From the NCBI GenBank assembly GCA_916613615.1, contig OU744733.1, positions 33,519,939-33,583,938 on the forward strand: a stretch of DNA of 64,000 nucleotides. Direction: 5' to 3'. The translations under genes were made by a program, and so were the position numbers. The stretch is from Steromphala cineraria (taxonomy: Eukaryota; Mollusca; Gastropoda; Trochida; Trochidae). The notes beneath the pieces are model-generated. The model was not told the origin of the DNA, did no database searches, and saw only the letters and a program-made list of their open reading frames with translations. Below, one piece after another: positions 46,201-61,200 of the stretch (its first letter is position 1; each line of letters begins with the position of its first letter).

Positions 46201-49200
46201 AGTACCTAAAATATATTCACATCATCAATGTCTCTCCTCCACCAGGGACTTCCTTGATAAGCGTGAGCCACAATTGGCAAAATAGGTATCCCTTTAGTAC
46301 TTACCGTAAATTACAGTCTATAAGACAAGTTTTTTATACCGGAAATTAGGAGGTCAAAGGTCTACGTTTCAGAAAAAAAATAGAGGCCAAGTGAGAGGTA
46401 TCTGCCAGCCCATCGATGACATTTCAAAGTTCATCTTGTAAAATAAAATTCCTTTGTCTTATTGGTTTTTTTTAAATGAAAATATAGAGAGAAATATGAC
46501 TGAAAATTCAAAATAACTTATCATTGAAAATTATCCATGTACCGGACCAAAGGAAATATTCAACACTTGTTTGCTGGCAATATCGATGGAAAACATGTTA
46601 TGTTAGTGTCGGTGTCAGACGAGATAGAACCTTGTGATAAAATAACTTAAAATAATTAAAGATAACAAGAAATTTATCATGATTAATTTATTCATTAACC
46701 TTGTTTTGAAGACTGATATTGTTACTATTTTTCTCTCTATGCATATATTTATCAAAAGTTATGCTGCCCAAATTTTGTCAATTATGTACCAGTAGGCGAT
46801 GTATAACTCATTTTTTTACTATGAGCAATTATTCTTTACACCGGTCAGGCTTTGTCAATATGCAATTTGTGTTGGATTTTTTTATTGGTGTTTTATTACA
46901 ACTTCAGTTCTTTTAACCAATGAAAAATGAAAAAGCTTGAACCAAATATAGCATTACCAGTACGTTGACTGATTTGTTTAGATTTCTAAATCAGTATGTT
47001 AAAAACGAAACATGACACAGAAACATGAATTTGTTGACTTTAGTCTTGCTTGTAATAAGAAGAAAATGATAAATCATTAAATAACATAACAAACACTGTA
47101 TAATTAACTTATTTATTCCTTAATTACACATGACATTTCACTTAAAATTTACCGGCCCAAATTTACCCTTACGAAATCTTAATAACGAGTTTTCCGTCAT
47201 TAGAAGGGGGTCGCTTTATATCTGAGATATATGATTTTGGCAGCAATTTAGGGGCTGAGAAAGGGGGGGTCGCCTTATAAACAATGTCACCTTATAAATT
47301 GAATTATATGGTAAGTGCATGTTTTTATATGCAAGAACAACCTGTTTGAGGTCCATTGAATCTAAGAATTTATTGAGAGAAATAAATATTCAGGTAATAA
47401 TTGTCTTTATCTAAAGTTTGTTGATATCCATAATCTTAAATATTCAACATTTCAAGGTTATTTATCTTTATTTGAACATTTTATTGCTACATTTTAATTT
47501 TGAGAGTAACTTTTGGAAGAGTAATTCATTTTAAGGATGATTTCCTTTGACCACATTACTGATAATAACATTTTCAGAAATTGACGCTACAATTGACAAT
47601 TCCACAAGGTCCAAATGCAGTCCAGATACTCGCCTTAGCCAGTTAGTGAGACAAAACCCAATCATCAGTGATCAATTCACAACGTTGGGTAGCAGCAATC
47701 AACAAATGGTAGAATTGAGTTACCTGCCCCTGACGGATAATAAGGAAAGCTTAGCCGGAGTCCATGTGAGTGGCTAGATGAGCTTTCATCAGAAACATGC
47801 AACAAAGGTGGGTGCTATCTGATAGTGATGGAGAGCAAATATCGGCTGTATTGATTTCAAAACACCATTTTTTACAATTTTATGCCTCGGAGCACGGTCC
47901 TTTATAACCAGACTGGAAATGAACTTGAAAGAAGCCAGTACCTTAGCATGATCTCTGCTGATGTCCACGGTCTCGGCCGTCTTGCTGTGTAGATCTGTCC
48001 GGTCAGCCTTGTTCCCCTGCAGAGTCATCCAGCCTAGAGCCGTGCAACCTGTACAGTACATGCACAACTTTATTCATATGCTTTACAACAAATTTATTTC
48101 AGAAAATGGAATAGGAATTGGTGAACTAGCAATGAGACTTATATGAACACCGCTCCTTAATAAAACAGGAAAATGGACACAAAAGTCATACAAAAACTAG
48201 ATAAGCAAGAAGCAGAGCAGCCCCGCCTTCCTCTGTTCCGCCTTCTACAGGTCTCATTGGCATTTTCTCGTGACCTTGACCTTTAAGAATCAAGGTCACA
48301 CAATCATTGAACACATGGCCCTTATCAGGGGTGACAGGGTCAACAAAGTTACAAATTAAAATCCTCACTATGCAAGGTGTCTGCACACAAGATTGCAGCT
48401 TCCTACACCTATTGGTTCCAAGAAGACAAAAATAGGTTTTTAGGGCGTGGCCCCTGTGGCCGTTATTAGAGATCACAGGGTCACCTCAGTTAAAAATTAT
48501 AATCCTCACTAATCAAAGAGTCAGTACACAAGATTTCAGCTTTCTAAGCCTTTGCTTCTGGAGAAGAAGTCGAAAATGTACAAAGTTTATGAAGCGACGG
48601 ATGGACAGACAAAAGTTGGACACCATGCCATGCCATATGCTAAAAATCTACAAAATACCACTCTCTTGGGCTGAAAATTTCAAACATTACTATTGGGGTT
48701 ACATTAGGGAAACAAAGGGTCCTCCCTAAAAAGCATGTAATGTAGTAAATGAAGAATGACGTAGGCATTTATTATGATTGTACAACTTCTTTATTCAGTA
48801 TTGGCTGAAGATGGCAATATTATTCATCATTAATCAACTAACATTCTAGACTGCCATCAAACAGTTATAGTAGTAAATGTTCACACACCATGGAGTTTCT
48901 GAAAGGTGGCATCACCGATGATAGAGGCAATCCAGAGTTCCTGAGAGTCGACGTCTGCTCCCACAAAGTGATATCCGGGTGGAACCTGGACCATGGCCTT
49001 CAGCTCACTCCCGATACGATCAACCTGATGGGGAACCAAACAGTGGCAGATCAAACAGCTTTGAGGAAAGGGGGGGCTTGAAGGAGGGGTAGGGAGGAGT
49101 CAACCTCCAGGATACCATTTTACAGTTGATTCCTGTTATAATTGTCCAACAAGGAGGAGCACACTCCTTTTCTTTAGGACACAGATATAGGGAACTAGGA

Positions 49201-52200
49201 TATAGCGAACAATCGGATATAGCAAACAAATTTTTAAATCCTGTCAAAAGCTCTATGCATGGCGGCCAAATGTGAGTATCGAACACCGGATATAGCAAAT
49301 TAAATTCTTTAGTCCCTTGGAGTTCATTATATCCGAGTTCTACTGTACTTAAAGTACGAGGCCGAAGGCAAAACTGTATTTGTCTAACAATAACGTTCTC
49401 TGATGGTATACCAAACATGGGGTAGGAAGGGAGGTAACTCACATATACCAACATAGAAGTGAATATCGGGTGACAAGTCATATGTCATCATTAATTGGTG
49501 GTCAACATTGTGACCCTAGTTCTGGATTCAAAGTTAAGAATATTTTAAGTTAAACTCAACCTCCAATTTGAAGAAGCCTGTGAATGAAGTTATGACACTA
49601 CATACGTAAGCGTTGCTGGCGGTCAGCCATGTTTGCTCCACAGCTCTGCGTGTGACTGTGCCGGCAGGTACGATCCTCGGGACGATCGCTCCGTACAGAC
49701 CTCCGTCCTCAAACTCCTCCTTGCTGTTACAAGCGTCAATTTGTTGTACTAAAGAGCAGCTTCATGATTTTATGACATTGTGTGGCATTGGCACGAACAG
49801 ATTAGTGGAGTTAGCGTACACTGAGACAGGATGAAAAGTAACAAAATATAAGACAAATACTTAATTGCCATGAAAATCTGAAAAATAACCTTATATGTGC
49901 ATAGATGAAATGGTCAAATTTACATGGAAACTAATCATAAAACCTGCCAAATACTTTCAACTTTTGTCTTTCAAACAACAAACATAAGGATTTGAATGAC
50001 TTAACATAGCTTTTACTTCTTTACCACCATTTTGCTGAGCAATCTTGCTGTTGTCATGCATGCCACTACTAGATGGAGAAATACAATATATATGGATTTA
50101 CAACTTCTTAATTTATTCCAAAGAGATGCGCCTTTTTTAGTGTAGATACTATCACTGTGTTAAAGCAAATGCTGATGCGACGTTTTCACAACATTTACTC
50201 GATAGCTGTATCTACAGATGTGACGTTTCAGTATAGACGTAGCGTCTTCTTCTAAGAAATCTATATCATTTGTTTTTCATTTACCAACTTCTAAAATGCA
50301 ACGGAAAGAAGTCACACCTCAATGCTCTTCCAAGACCTTTTGTTATAGATTCTTGTATCAGTTGTCGCCCTTAAATGAAATCAACGAAGAAAGAGGAATC
50401 TGCATCAAAACGCCAAACTCTCAGAATAAAGAAGTTGTAATCCATAAAATTTGTACTAAGTATGTGTCAAGCATCATCAGTGTCTTTTGAGTATTCAATG
50501 AGTATCTAGAAGTGACTTCTCTCATGGCGTTTTAGAAGCTGGCAATTTCTAAATGCCACTCAAAGGAATTCTAAAACATACCTTGTTACACTCCGCGGCA
50601 ACTCATTCTTCTTAAGCCAGATTGACATTTGCTTTCTGAAATCATAAATAGAGAATCTCACCCAAGTGTCTCCTGATATCAAATATATCAACACAAGTTC
50701 ATAAAAGAAACAATATCTGAGGCTTGTCGAGGATATTCTACTTTTATCAACGAGTGTTGATATATTTGATATCAGAAGACATGAGAGTGAGATTCTATTT
50801 ATCATCCAAAATCATTTTTCATGTCGACTGTGCACTACCCTTAAACTCTTCTAGGAGATATCGCTTGATCTTCAACAAGCGATATCTCCTGTGAGACACA
50901 GTTTTGGATGATATATGTCTTACGTCTTTTGCATCAAATAAATCAGTGTATGAAATAAGACCCGTCCGACAGCCCGAAACGGGTAACTTCTGGTCTGGGC
51001 TGGTAACTTTTTAATCTTTTTGTTGAATTTGACCATGAAATTAAGTAAAACATTCTTTCGGGCTGGTAACTTCTCATTTCATACACTGAATATATCCATA
51101 CAGTTAAACCAGAAAGAAAGTATCAGGTTCCCTACTTACATTCACCACTTGTCACATTGCCCTAAACCTACAAATTTGTTTTAATTAAGAAAATGAGGGT
51201 TGAATTGAAGCATGAGATTCAAATACTGTGATCATGAATCAAGTGTTTAACAATCTGTTATTAGCAAATAAATAATTCACATCTTTGCTCACATCCAAAA
51301 TGATTTTTAATTATTAAAGATCAAAGAAAATCAAATCAGTATAACAGTATTTCAAAAATATGGACAGACTACATAGGCCTGTCATGTGACAGAAGTGTTC
51401 AGTCAGTTCTAATATGTCATGAATGTTTAAATCAATTCTCAGAAGCAAAGAAATATTTCAGTGTAATTTAGCATTGGAAAAATAATTTTTGGTTGGTGGC
51501 AGCCTTTTCATGGTTCAGGTTATCTCCCTTAACTTCCTCTCTTGCTAATTGACTTGTTGAATGGCTATACTTTCCTTGTAAGTCTGAAGTATTTATAGCC
51601 CTATTGCGGGTCTGATTCAGATATTGAGTATACGTGCAGAGCTTTGTTACACTGTTTCGACCGTTGAACCACTGGAAGGGTTTATTGAAACTTTGACTCC
51701 TGACACGTGTCATGTATTGAATAAATATGTAGAGCAGATTTTTCTTGTGTTGTTGCCTTATTTTGCATGCGAAAGTTTGTTTCGGAGGTGACAGCTCCCT
51801 GGTACTCTACAAGTCTAAGGTTAAACCTTTATGTGAGATCAGGAATTTACGTTCCTGGGGCGGGTAAGAATAAGACATTTTCTCACAAAGGCATGTTACC
51901 CGTGTTTTTGATGGCTCTAAATGCCTGGGTCACAGCAAGTAAGCAGTAGCAAGTGCGACCCCAACCTTCCGTTTCAAGAATGCATTTCAATATTATTCAA
52001 TAGCTTTAATTTTTTATAAAACAACAAGTGCATAGATGTTTCAAATACTTTTTTCTCCCATGTCATAACACATAAAAACAAAAAAAATATACTGAATTTA
52101 TAAGTATGTTCGTGATTTGATCCGCATGGAGTAGAATACCAAATCACTCTCTCTAAACCTGAAATAATGTTCTTGATATTTGACTCTTGGCAAATCAAAC

Positions 52201-55200
52201 ACAGGTCATCAGAAGCTCCTTGACCTTAAAGAGTACTTGATTTGATTGGGTTCAACCTATTTGTACCTGTTTGAAGAGAAGGTCCGTATTTCATTGGCAG
52301 ATCCAGAGGAGGGTGGAGTTCAGGGGCCCCTACCCTCTCATTTACAACTTTTAAATAAAAGTACCGAGGGTACAGAAGCTCACCTTAAAATGAATGATGT
52401 GGTATTGGTTTAATTATACATGTAACCATCTTTTATATAATTGATTATGGCTGCCATCATGATTTTTTTATCTTTTAAAATACTAATCTTCTTTTGGAAA
52501 CGACTAGAGCTTGAACAAACATTAATACACGAATGATATAATCATGATAAGTTAACAAGCAGTAGGTTTTTGTATAACTTTTTTGTATATCTATGGCTGA
52601 ATTGGTGACCATCTTGTACTTTTAATCTTCAAAATGCTACTTTTATGTGGGCATCCGTATTAATTTCATTATGATATCTTGATTGGTTTAGGTGTATCCA
52701 TTTAAATGTCATTCATTACTTACAGGATGGTGGGCACTTACATTTGTTTTGTAGTGAATCATTAATATGATTTCAAGATTATTTCACTGATGGTTATGCT
52801 GCATGGGATATTGAGAATCCCAAGAGTACAGATTTTTCAAGGAAAATGAATGACTGATTGAGAGGAAAGTCATAAACACAGCAAAGCAAAAGACATGTTT
52901 ATTTTGTTTTATTATGTTTACTTTCATTAAAGTATCAATTTATTTAACACTCATACAGTACTATAATGGTAAACATTTTTGGATTGTCAAATCAACAGAG
53001 AGATATGACAAATCAAATTTCCTTCCTTTTCTTACTAAACCCTTTTCGATTTTCATCTTCATATTTATTCCACATCAACTTATCATGTAGATTGCTAAAC
53101 ACAAAGCTTATTGTAGACAAGTTTTGTGTAAGTTGTTATTCTTAGAAAGAACATATCACTGTCATGAGAATACAAGTCCATAACTTTTATTGCATACACA
53201 TGGGCCATGGCCATATAGCATAATGCTCTACCATATCAATTGGGTCAGGTTGATTATGCAACAGACTAGCAGCTGACACTGTGATGCTAGCAGCCTGCCT
53301 TGGGATGTGTATTAGGCATAGTGGAATATCTGAACTCTGGTTGACCCCTTATGTGTGGTATTTAAAAGAATTAAGGGAGATGCCATTGTTTAAAAATTAA
53401 CATGTTTAATGTGATTTGGTTTTTGCAGCTAGTTGCCATAAAGATTTTAAACAAATTAATCAATTATGTTTGTCTTTCATCTTAATTTTTTTTTAAAACA
53501 CTTAAAAATATAGAACAACTTGCACGACAATCTTAAATATTCCATATTTAAGATAATATTATGATTAGTAAGTTCAAATTAGAGAATTTATATGGTGCCA
53601 GTGATCACTTGATGAAAGATTAAAATAAAAATGATGTGTCATCTGCAGCTGAAAAGTCAATATGGCTGCTATTGCGGCCATCTTGGATTCTCAAAACTGA
53701 AACGTCTACCTTTCTGTGTGGAATCACTATAGGTGTAACATACTACAATATAAAAATGATATCTAGATTGGTTTAGGAGAAATAGTCTTTGTCATGAAAT
53801 CTAATTGAAAATTCAATATGGCTGCCATGGCGGCCATATTGGATTCTCGAAAACTTAAACGTCTACCCTTCTGTGCGGAATCACCATAGGTATAACATAC
53901 TACAATTTCAGAATGATATCTGTATTCGTTTAGAAGGAGTAGTCTTTTTCATGAAATCTAATTGAAAATTCAATATGGCTGTCATGGTGGCCATCTTGGA
54001 TTCTCAAAACTGAAACGTCTACCTTTCTGTGAGGAATCAACATGGGTATAACATACTACAATTTCAGAATGATATCTGTATTCGTTTAGAAGGAGTAGTC
54101 TTTTTCATGAAATTTTCGTGAAAATTCAATATGGCTGTCATGGCGGCCATCTTGGATTCTCAAAATTGAAACGTCTACCTTTCCCTGAGGAATCACCATG
54201 GGTATAACATACTACAATTTCAGAATGATATCTGAATTCGTTTAGGAGGAGTAGTCTTTTTCGTGAAAGTTTACGGACGGACGGACGGACAGACAGACGG
54301 ACGACGGACGAAGCGCCATGACATAAGCTCACATTTACTGTGTAAAGGTGAGCTAAAAAAACCTGACCAGTTAAAAGTGTTAGCCAAAAGGGTGCCTCTC
54401 CTTTCTAAAAAGTGAGTGCTTTTGAAAAATAAAGGTTCAGCCACTGTTATAACTTACTCAATTCTCTCTTGGTTGTTTTTCCAATATGAACACATCTTCC
54501 CAAGGGAGAGAACTCTATCTGCATCTGTCCCTGTTGCTGTTTTGAGTGTTCCATCCTCAACCCTCAAGAGATAATCCTTCGCTAGAGGATTCCCAACACG
54601 CTTTCCTGCACCATCCTAAATAGAAAGAGACTTTTTCATTGTTTTCTCCAATATTATTTTCATCTTATCTAGTTGAGTCAGAAAGTGTTTTTTTCATGAG
54701 TGACACAGCCACAAGTAAGAATTTCACTTTCTCATTTGCCTGTGACATATTTTTTGCGATAAAATGAATGAATTTTAAATAAGGCATTAAGATATGAACT
54801 TTTTGATATCTAAGTATATATTGACACTGCAAAATAATAACAGTCACATACTGAGAACATTGTCATATGTAATTTTAGTCAACCCTATAAGCAACGCTGA
54901 CATTAAGCTTATGTTTGATCTCCTCAAAGGGAGATAATCTCATTCTGCTAGGATATTGGTGCCATCATACTTTTCCCACTGAGGCAGTTTTACATGTTTT
55001 CGTCATTTTAACTTCGAAAATTACTTGAAGACCTGTTTTCATACCTGCATGCGGTTCAGGACGAAATTTAGCTATTGAGAATATGAATACATCTCTCGGT
55101 AGAACAATGTTTCATTGAAATTTTGATATCACATTTACCTTTTTTTGCAAAAATAAGATATTTATTTCGACGCCCAAAGCACAGTACCCCCTGTCAAAAA

Positions 55201-58200
55201 TGCCATAGCATTTAACAAACTTGTTCTTGGTGATGTTATCATGTCAGCTACCGTTTTGGTTGGTAAATTATCTCTTATTCAATGAATTATGGTCTGATTT
55301 TCCCTAGGTTGGTCGCAAAATTTTGCAAAAAATAAAGGGAAAACAGTAAAATTACTTTTAAAATGTTTTAACTCTTAAAATGGGTCCTTAAGTTAACACA
55401 GAAGGAATGACTTGATATTCTATACCCCTTGAGGAATATTTCAGCCATTTGCATCTTAGGAATGACAGAGAGGGAACTTAATGCTTTGGAGAGGAAATGA
55501 AAATGTGTAGATTGAGCCCTATTGCTAACCTTGTGAGGAATCTTGTAGAAGAGACAGCCAGTGAGTCCAACATCAAATGGTCCATCTCCGGGGGCAGCAG
55601 ACGGGGGCTGTAACATGAGAGAAGGTAATAGTGAGGTTACTGTGTAACACTGTGTATAAAATCATAAAGTTGTACCTGACCTTTGCTTGATATGACTGAT
55701 TGGTTGATTTCTCTTCATAATAACAACAAGAAGACATGGTCATCAACATCTCCGCCAAATTAGATTTCATTAAAGCTGCCACCATTTTCCTACATGGGCC
55801 ATATCTCTGTAATATGTAGTTGCATAAATCTCAACAGAGTCCAAAAACATCATTTTCTCCCCACCGAGGCAACTCAGTCATACCTGAATTAGCCTCTGTT
55901 CTATTACGCCTAGATCCTGGGGTTCCGGCAGATTGCCCTAGCGGCAAAAAGTTGGAACTTAAAATATCTCCTTTATTTGCAGCCAATGAAACACCTTTTG
56001 GATATTCATGACTTGGGGAGTTCTTAACGGTCGTATATTGACAAAAAAAAATATTATGTCTTTATGTTTATATTTCATTACCAGTGTGAGAGGGAAACTA
56101 TTTGAAAATCTGATATGCATAGGGTTTTTCATTAGATAGAAACTGTTTTATAATTGTGTAAATTATTATTTGTTTTATGATAAATTGTACTTATCAACTA
56201 ATTAGAAGGCAAAAAGCGATGGTTTGTATTAGGAAGAATTACCTCCCCTGGGTGTATAATTTTAACGAAAGCTTTGACGAACCACACGGAGATGGACGAG
56301 GTTTTCCGAATGACCACTTTTGCCTCCAATCAGATTTCTACCTTTCTGTCCCGTGTATTAGCCGTAATAGAACAGAGGCTAATTCAGGTATGACTGAGTT
56401 GCCTCTGTGGGGAGAGAATGAAAAACATGGAACAAGGGCAATAACTCAATACAAAAAAATTATGCGGTTCTGATTTTTTAAACTCCATCAAGGTATTGAT
56501 GCCCTGAAGACACACAGCAAGTTTGTGAAACCAATTTTAAATAGTTTGAGAAAAAAGGCTCCTTTGATCACCCCCTCAAACAGAGGCCAATAACCCTGAA
56601 CAAGGGCAATAATTTAGTAAAAAATTATTTTGCGGTTCTTATTTTCGAACTCCATCTAGGTATTAATACCCTAAAAACACTGCAAATTTAGTTATCCTAT
56701 CTGAAATAGTTTCTGAGAAAAGCTGTCCTCTTTAACTGGTACTAACGGACATAGAGAGACGCATAGACACACGGACGGAGCCCAAACCTATATCCCCCTT
56801 CCACTTCGTGGCAGGGGATAATAGCAAGTGAAGTCTAGAAGTCATAGGTTTGAAAATTTGAAGAAGTCAGGATATTTGATTATTTTTGGTCAAACTTTGA
56901 AAATTTTATGGCCACCTCAATTTTAACTAAGGCACATCAGTGGGAAATGGAAATCTTCCATTTGGTATATGAAGTTTCTGGGTTTTCAAGTTATGCTTCA
57001 GAGCGTAAACAAAGTCAGAAATTAGGCCGTCTTGGGGTGAAAATTTAAAAACATATTTGGTATCCTGGAATTGTTACCCCCAAAAGGCACATCTGCTCCA
57101 CAAAGCTAAAATCAATACCAAATTTGAAGTTTCTGAGTCAAATAGTTTTCAAGTTAGCTCCAAAACTGAAACAAAGTCAGAAATTTGTCTGTCTTAATGC
57201 CAAAATTTAAAAACAAATTTGGTACCCTGGAATTGTTACCCCCAAAAGGCACATCTGCACCACATAGGTGGTTACCCTTAAAATGATTCATACCAAATTT
57301 GAATTTTTGAGTCAAATAGTTTTCAAGTTAAGCTTCTGAAACGGAACAAATTCAGAAATTTTGCCTAAACCCAAAAAAGGCACATCTGAACTAACATCCA
57401 TACAAATTTTTAAGTTTCTGAGTCAAATAGTTTTCAAGTTACGTTCCGGAAACATTGTCGGATGCACAATCAGACGAATGGAACGCACAGCACTATATAC
57501 CCCCGACTACATCGTAGCAGAGGTTGAATAATTGTTCTATTTGCAATGTCTCATTATAGGCCATTATAGTCTTATAATGATAATTTTGGCTACTGAATCA
57601 TGCCATTGTGATATGAACCACCCTTTCCATGGGAGAAGTGTTTTCATATGCTAAAACAGTTCAAATGGATTGTGGTGCAATTTTTTCCGCCAGGGGAAAC
57701 TGCCAGAAACCACAGATTTGGTCTTAATTGAACAGAGGCTAGATCAACATTTCATGACTGAGCTGCCTCTGTGGAGAGAGAATGCAAGAATGGAAGCAAC
57801 ATGACAAGCAGATGATGAGCAGAAACCCTACCAACTGAGCTACATCCCTGACTAAAGATAAAGTTAACACACCTTCCTATGTTTCTTCCTGCTTACTGCT
57901 GCCCAGTGTTTTCTGATCTCTTGTTCGTCCATAGCATTGTAGTCAAAGTTTCTTCCAAGTGGGTCCTCATTCAACCGCATCTTCTCAATATCTGCTCCAT
58001 ATACCTCTGGTTTTGTGTCCGCTAGAAACTGGTGCAGGGATCTAACAAAAGAATTCAGACACAAATTTGACTGGCACAGTCAGCTTACTGTCTATCAAGA
58101 AATTAAAGCAACAAATTATATTCTTACAAGTCTACAAACGTTTTGATCGTTCCTCACAACAATACTCATATATATTTATGGGCCATCATCAGAAGAGGTG

Positions 58201-61200
58201 TAACGATACAGAACGATCGCGATACTATACATATCTGCATACAGAACACCTAATTTAATGATCTTTTCACAAAATATTTGGATCAGTTATTTCAAAGTAA
58301 GAATTTACCAATAGCTGGTTTGATGTTATTTTTACATTATCCAACTTCCAAGTATGAGGAGAGTTTCAAGGGTATGCAATAAAGTATTTTAAAAATCTAT
58401 ATCTCACTTCTGTGCACCTATGTTGAGAAATTTTTAATATTTATGTATTGTGAAATGCATCCTTTAAAACAAAGTTATATAACATGGCCAATGTATTGCC
58501 GTATCTTAACACCTCTTGTTTTCAGGCCTCTTGAGAGTGAAAGGGTTCATGGCCAAATCACAGGAATTACAACTTCTTCAGGCAAGAAAGAATCATGCAG
58601 ACATTGTCTGTTTAAAACCATAAACTTTTCTGTCATAATCCGTAATCTGCTGGTATATTCAATATTCAGATTATCACTCACCTGATTGGAAATTCAAGCT
58701 CCGCCTCTTCATCTTCTTCACCCTCCTGATTGGCTAGTTCCCTGTCAATCTCAGTCTCCACGGCGCCAGGGACCAGGTAGCCCCACCCATGTGTATCATC
58801 GTAGTGTACAGGGAAACCATCCCAGGTGAGCCGCAGCAGTTTGGGGGTCACCCTGACCTGGGTGCTGATAAGGGAGGGGCCAGGGTACCAGTCCTCAGCC
58901 TTCAGTCTCGGACACAGGTCTCGATACCACCTGGAGACAACAGACGACATTTACATTGGACATACAGTCTCGGACACAGGTCTTGATACCACCTGGAGAC
59001 AACAGACGACATTTACATTGGACATACAGTCTCGGACACAGGTCTTGATACCACCTGGAGACAACAGACGACATTTACATTGGACATACAGTCTCGGACA
59101 CAGGTCTTGATACCACCTGGAGACAACAGACGACATTTACATTGGACATACAGTCTCGGACACAGGTCTTGATACCACCTGGAGACAACAGACGTAACAT
59201 TTACATTGGACATACAGTCTCGGACACAGGTCTTGATACCACCTGGAGACAACAGACGTAACATTTACATTGGACATACAGTCTCGGACACAGGTCTCGA
59301 TACCACCTGGAGACAACAGACGTCACATTTACATTGGATATACAGTCTCGGACACAGGTCTCGATACGACCTGTAGACAACAATCAATTACATTTTGATT
59401 GGAGAGATAGATATAATTGCTTGATTTTATATCATTTTTCTATGGAACAGCAAAACAAGTAGAGTACATACACTGGGTATCCTGCCATAAATGTTTCATT
59501 CTTCGGGATGCGGTCGGCTGAGTCTATCAGCTTCTTCACAAGTCTCTCACGCTCCATTGTATCTTCTTCACACTATAACAGCACATAAAGTAGAAAATAT
59601 TGTAAACTGCATAAATCCATCTGAAGGGGTTGAAACACTTCGAGGAGTATAACATTTAATGTTCTTCAGCATTTCAAGGAGAAGAAGGGGAGAGGACCAT
59701 AATAAAGTGTCTTAAGGCACTCTCAGGAATAAAAGTACCCAGTCCCCCCCCCCCCCCCCCCCATAACAAAGGGAGACAAATAGCAGAGAAAAAGCTGCCT
59801 GATAACTGGTCTAAGGCATATGGCTAGTTATTAAGTAAATTCCAAATACCTCAAGTCTAGAGTCTTTAACAGTCAGCATGGGAATTCCATTTGGATTGTG
59901 AAAGGGTTCTTCATTTTGTGCATCATCGGATTCTGCTTTAGCCTCATCTTGACCTTTCACCTTTGACACTGGTTTGGAGGGGTATTTCTTGAGTTGATAG
60001 TCCTTCACAGTCCAGTCTAAGTTCCACAGCCATGGGTCATCTTTATATCTGATGATTAACAATCTTATAAACCAGCGGTTGTGCAGACATGAGTTATGCA
60101 TTTCAATTTTAGCCACCATATTTATGGAAATTTTTCCAAAATTCAGATGACAAGATTTTCAGGAAATTTTCTCGAATACTAATCGACAGTTTACTGTTAA
60201 TGTTTTCTTAAATTGCTGCAATTGAATAAATTCATCATAATCAGTTGACAAAAAAGCCTAGGTTAAAAGCTCAAATGATACTGGACTGCTTATTAAAAGA
60301 AGCTAGGTTGATCCAATGCACTACAACAATCAACAGAAGTGTTTCAGATAGGTCTTTCAGGTATAAAAATACACCTACCTCCCAGTTTAGGCTTGTGGTA
60401 GGCAGGATAACACAATAAGACTTACCTCCCCTTATGAAGCAGACCGCAAGCATCGTTGGCCAGGGACATCAGAAGGTTCTTGAGTTCACGCTGCATTTCG
60501 TGGTAGGCGGTGTTAGACTGCTGCAGGTATCTCTCCCAGTTGGTGTTGACAGGGAGGTAGGATGTTCCCATCTCTATCATGCCCGACAGGGTGACAGGGT
60601 GAGGGAACCTACAGACATAGTGAAATCAAACATTGTTCGGTTTATAATGAAAACATTATAAAACTTCATATTTTAAAAATAGAGCCAATGGCTCTGTAGC
60701 TCGTCAGGCTTCGTATTTAAGTTTGCTTTAGGGTGTGGCTAATACCCACCCCACCCCACCCCCCACCCCCCCCACCACAGGGTCACAAAATTTACAACTT
60801 TACATCTTTTTATACCTGGAGGGGATAAAAAAAAGGTTTCGGTAGGGTACACTGGGTTTTCAAGGTAACCAAAGCTAAAAATTTCAATCCTCACTGGTCA
60901 GTCTATACAAAATACTTCAGCTTTCTACGCCTTTTTGTTCTGGAGAAGACGAAAATAGGTTTTAAGGGCATGGCCCCTTTGACCCTTATTTGCAGCCACA
61001 GGGTCACCAAATCCATAAATCACAATCCTCACTTGTCAAGAAGTCTGTACACAAGATTTCACCTTTCTACAACTTTTTGGTTCTGGAGAAGAGGAAAACA
61101 GGTTTTAAGGGTGTGGACCCTGTAGCCCTTATTAGCTATGCCACGCCACACCATAAACCCATTGAGCAAAACATATGAAACAATTCTTAAATATTTCATT

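Noticed and set aside
58826..59383. Several overlapping open frames on both strands
   Set aside because: They arise from the 62-64 bp array and a POLG exon. Only the frame [13 protein letters not shown] is supported as coding.
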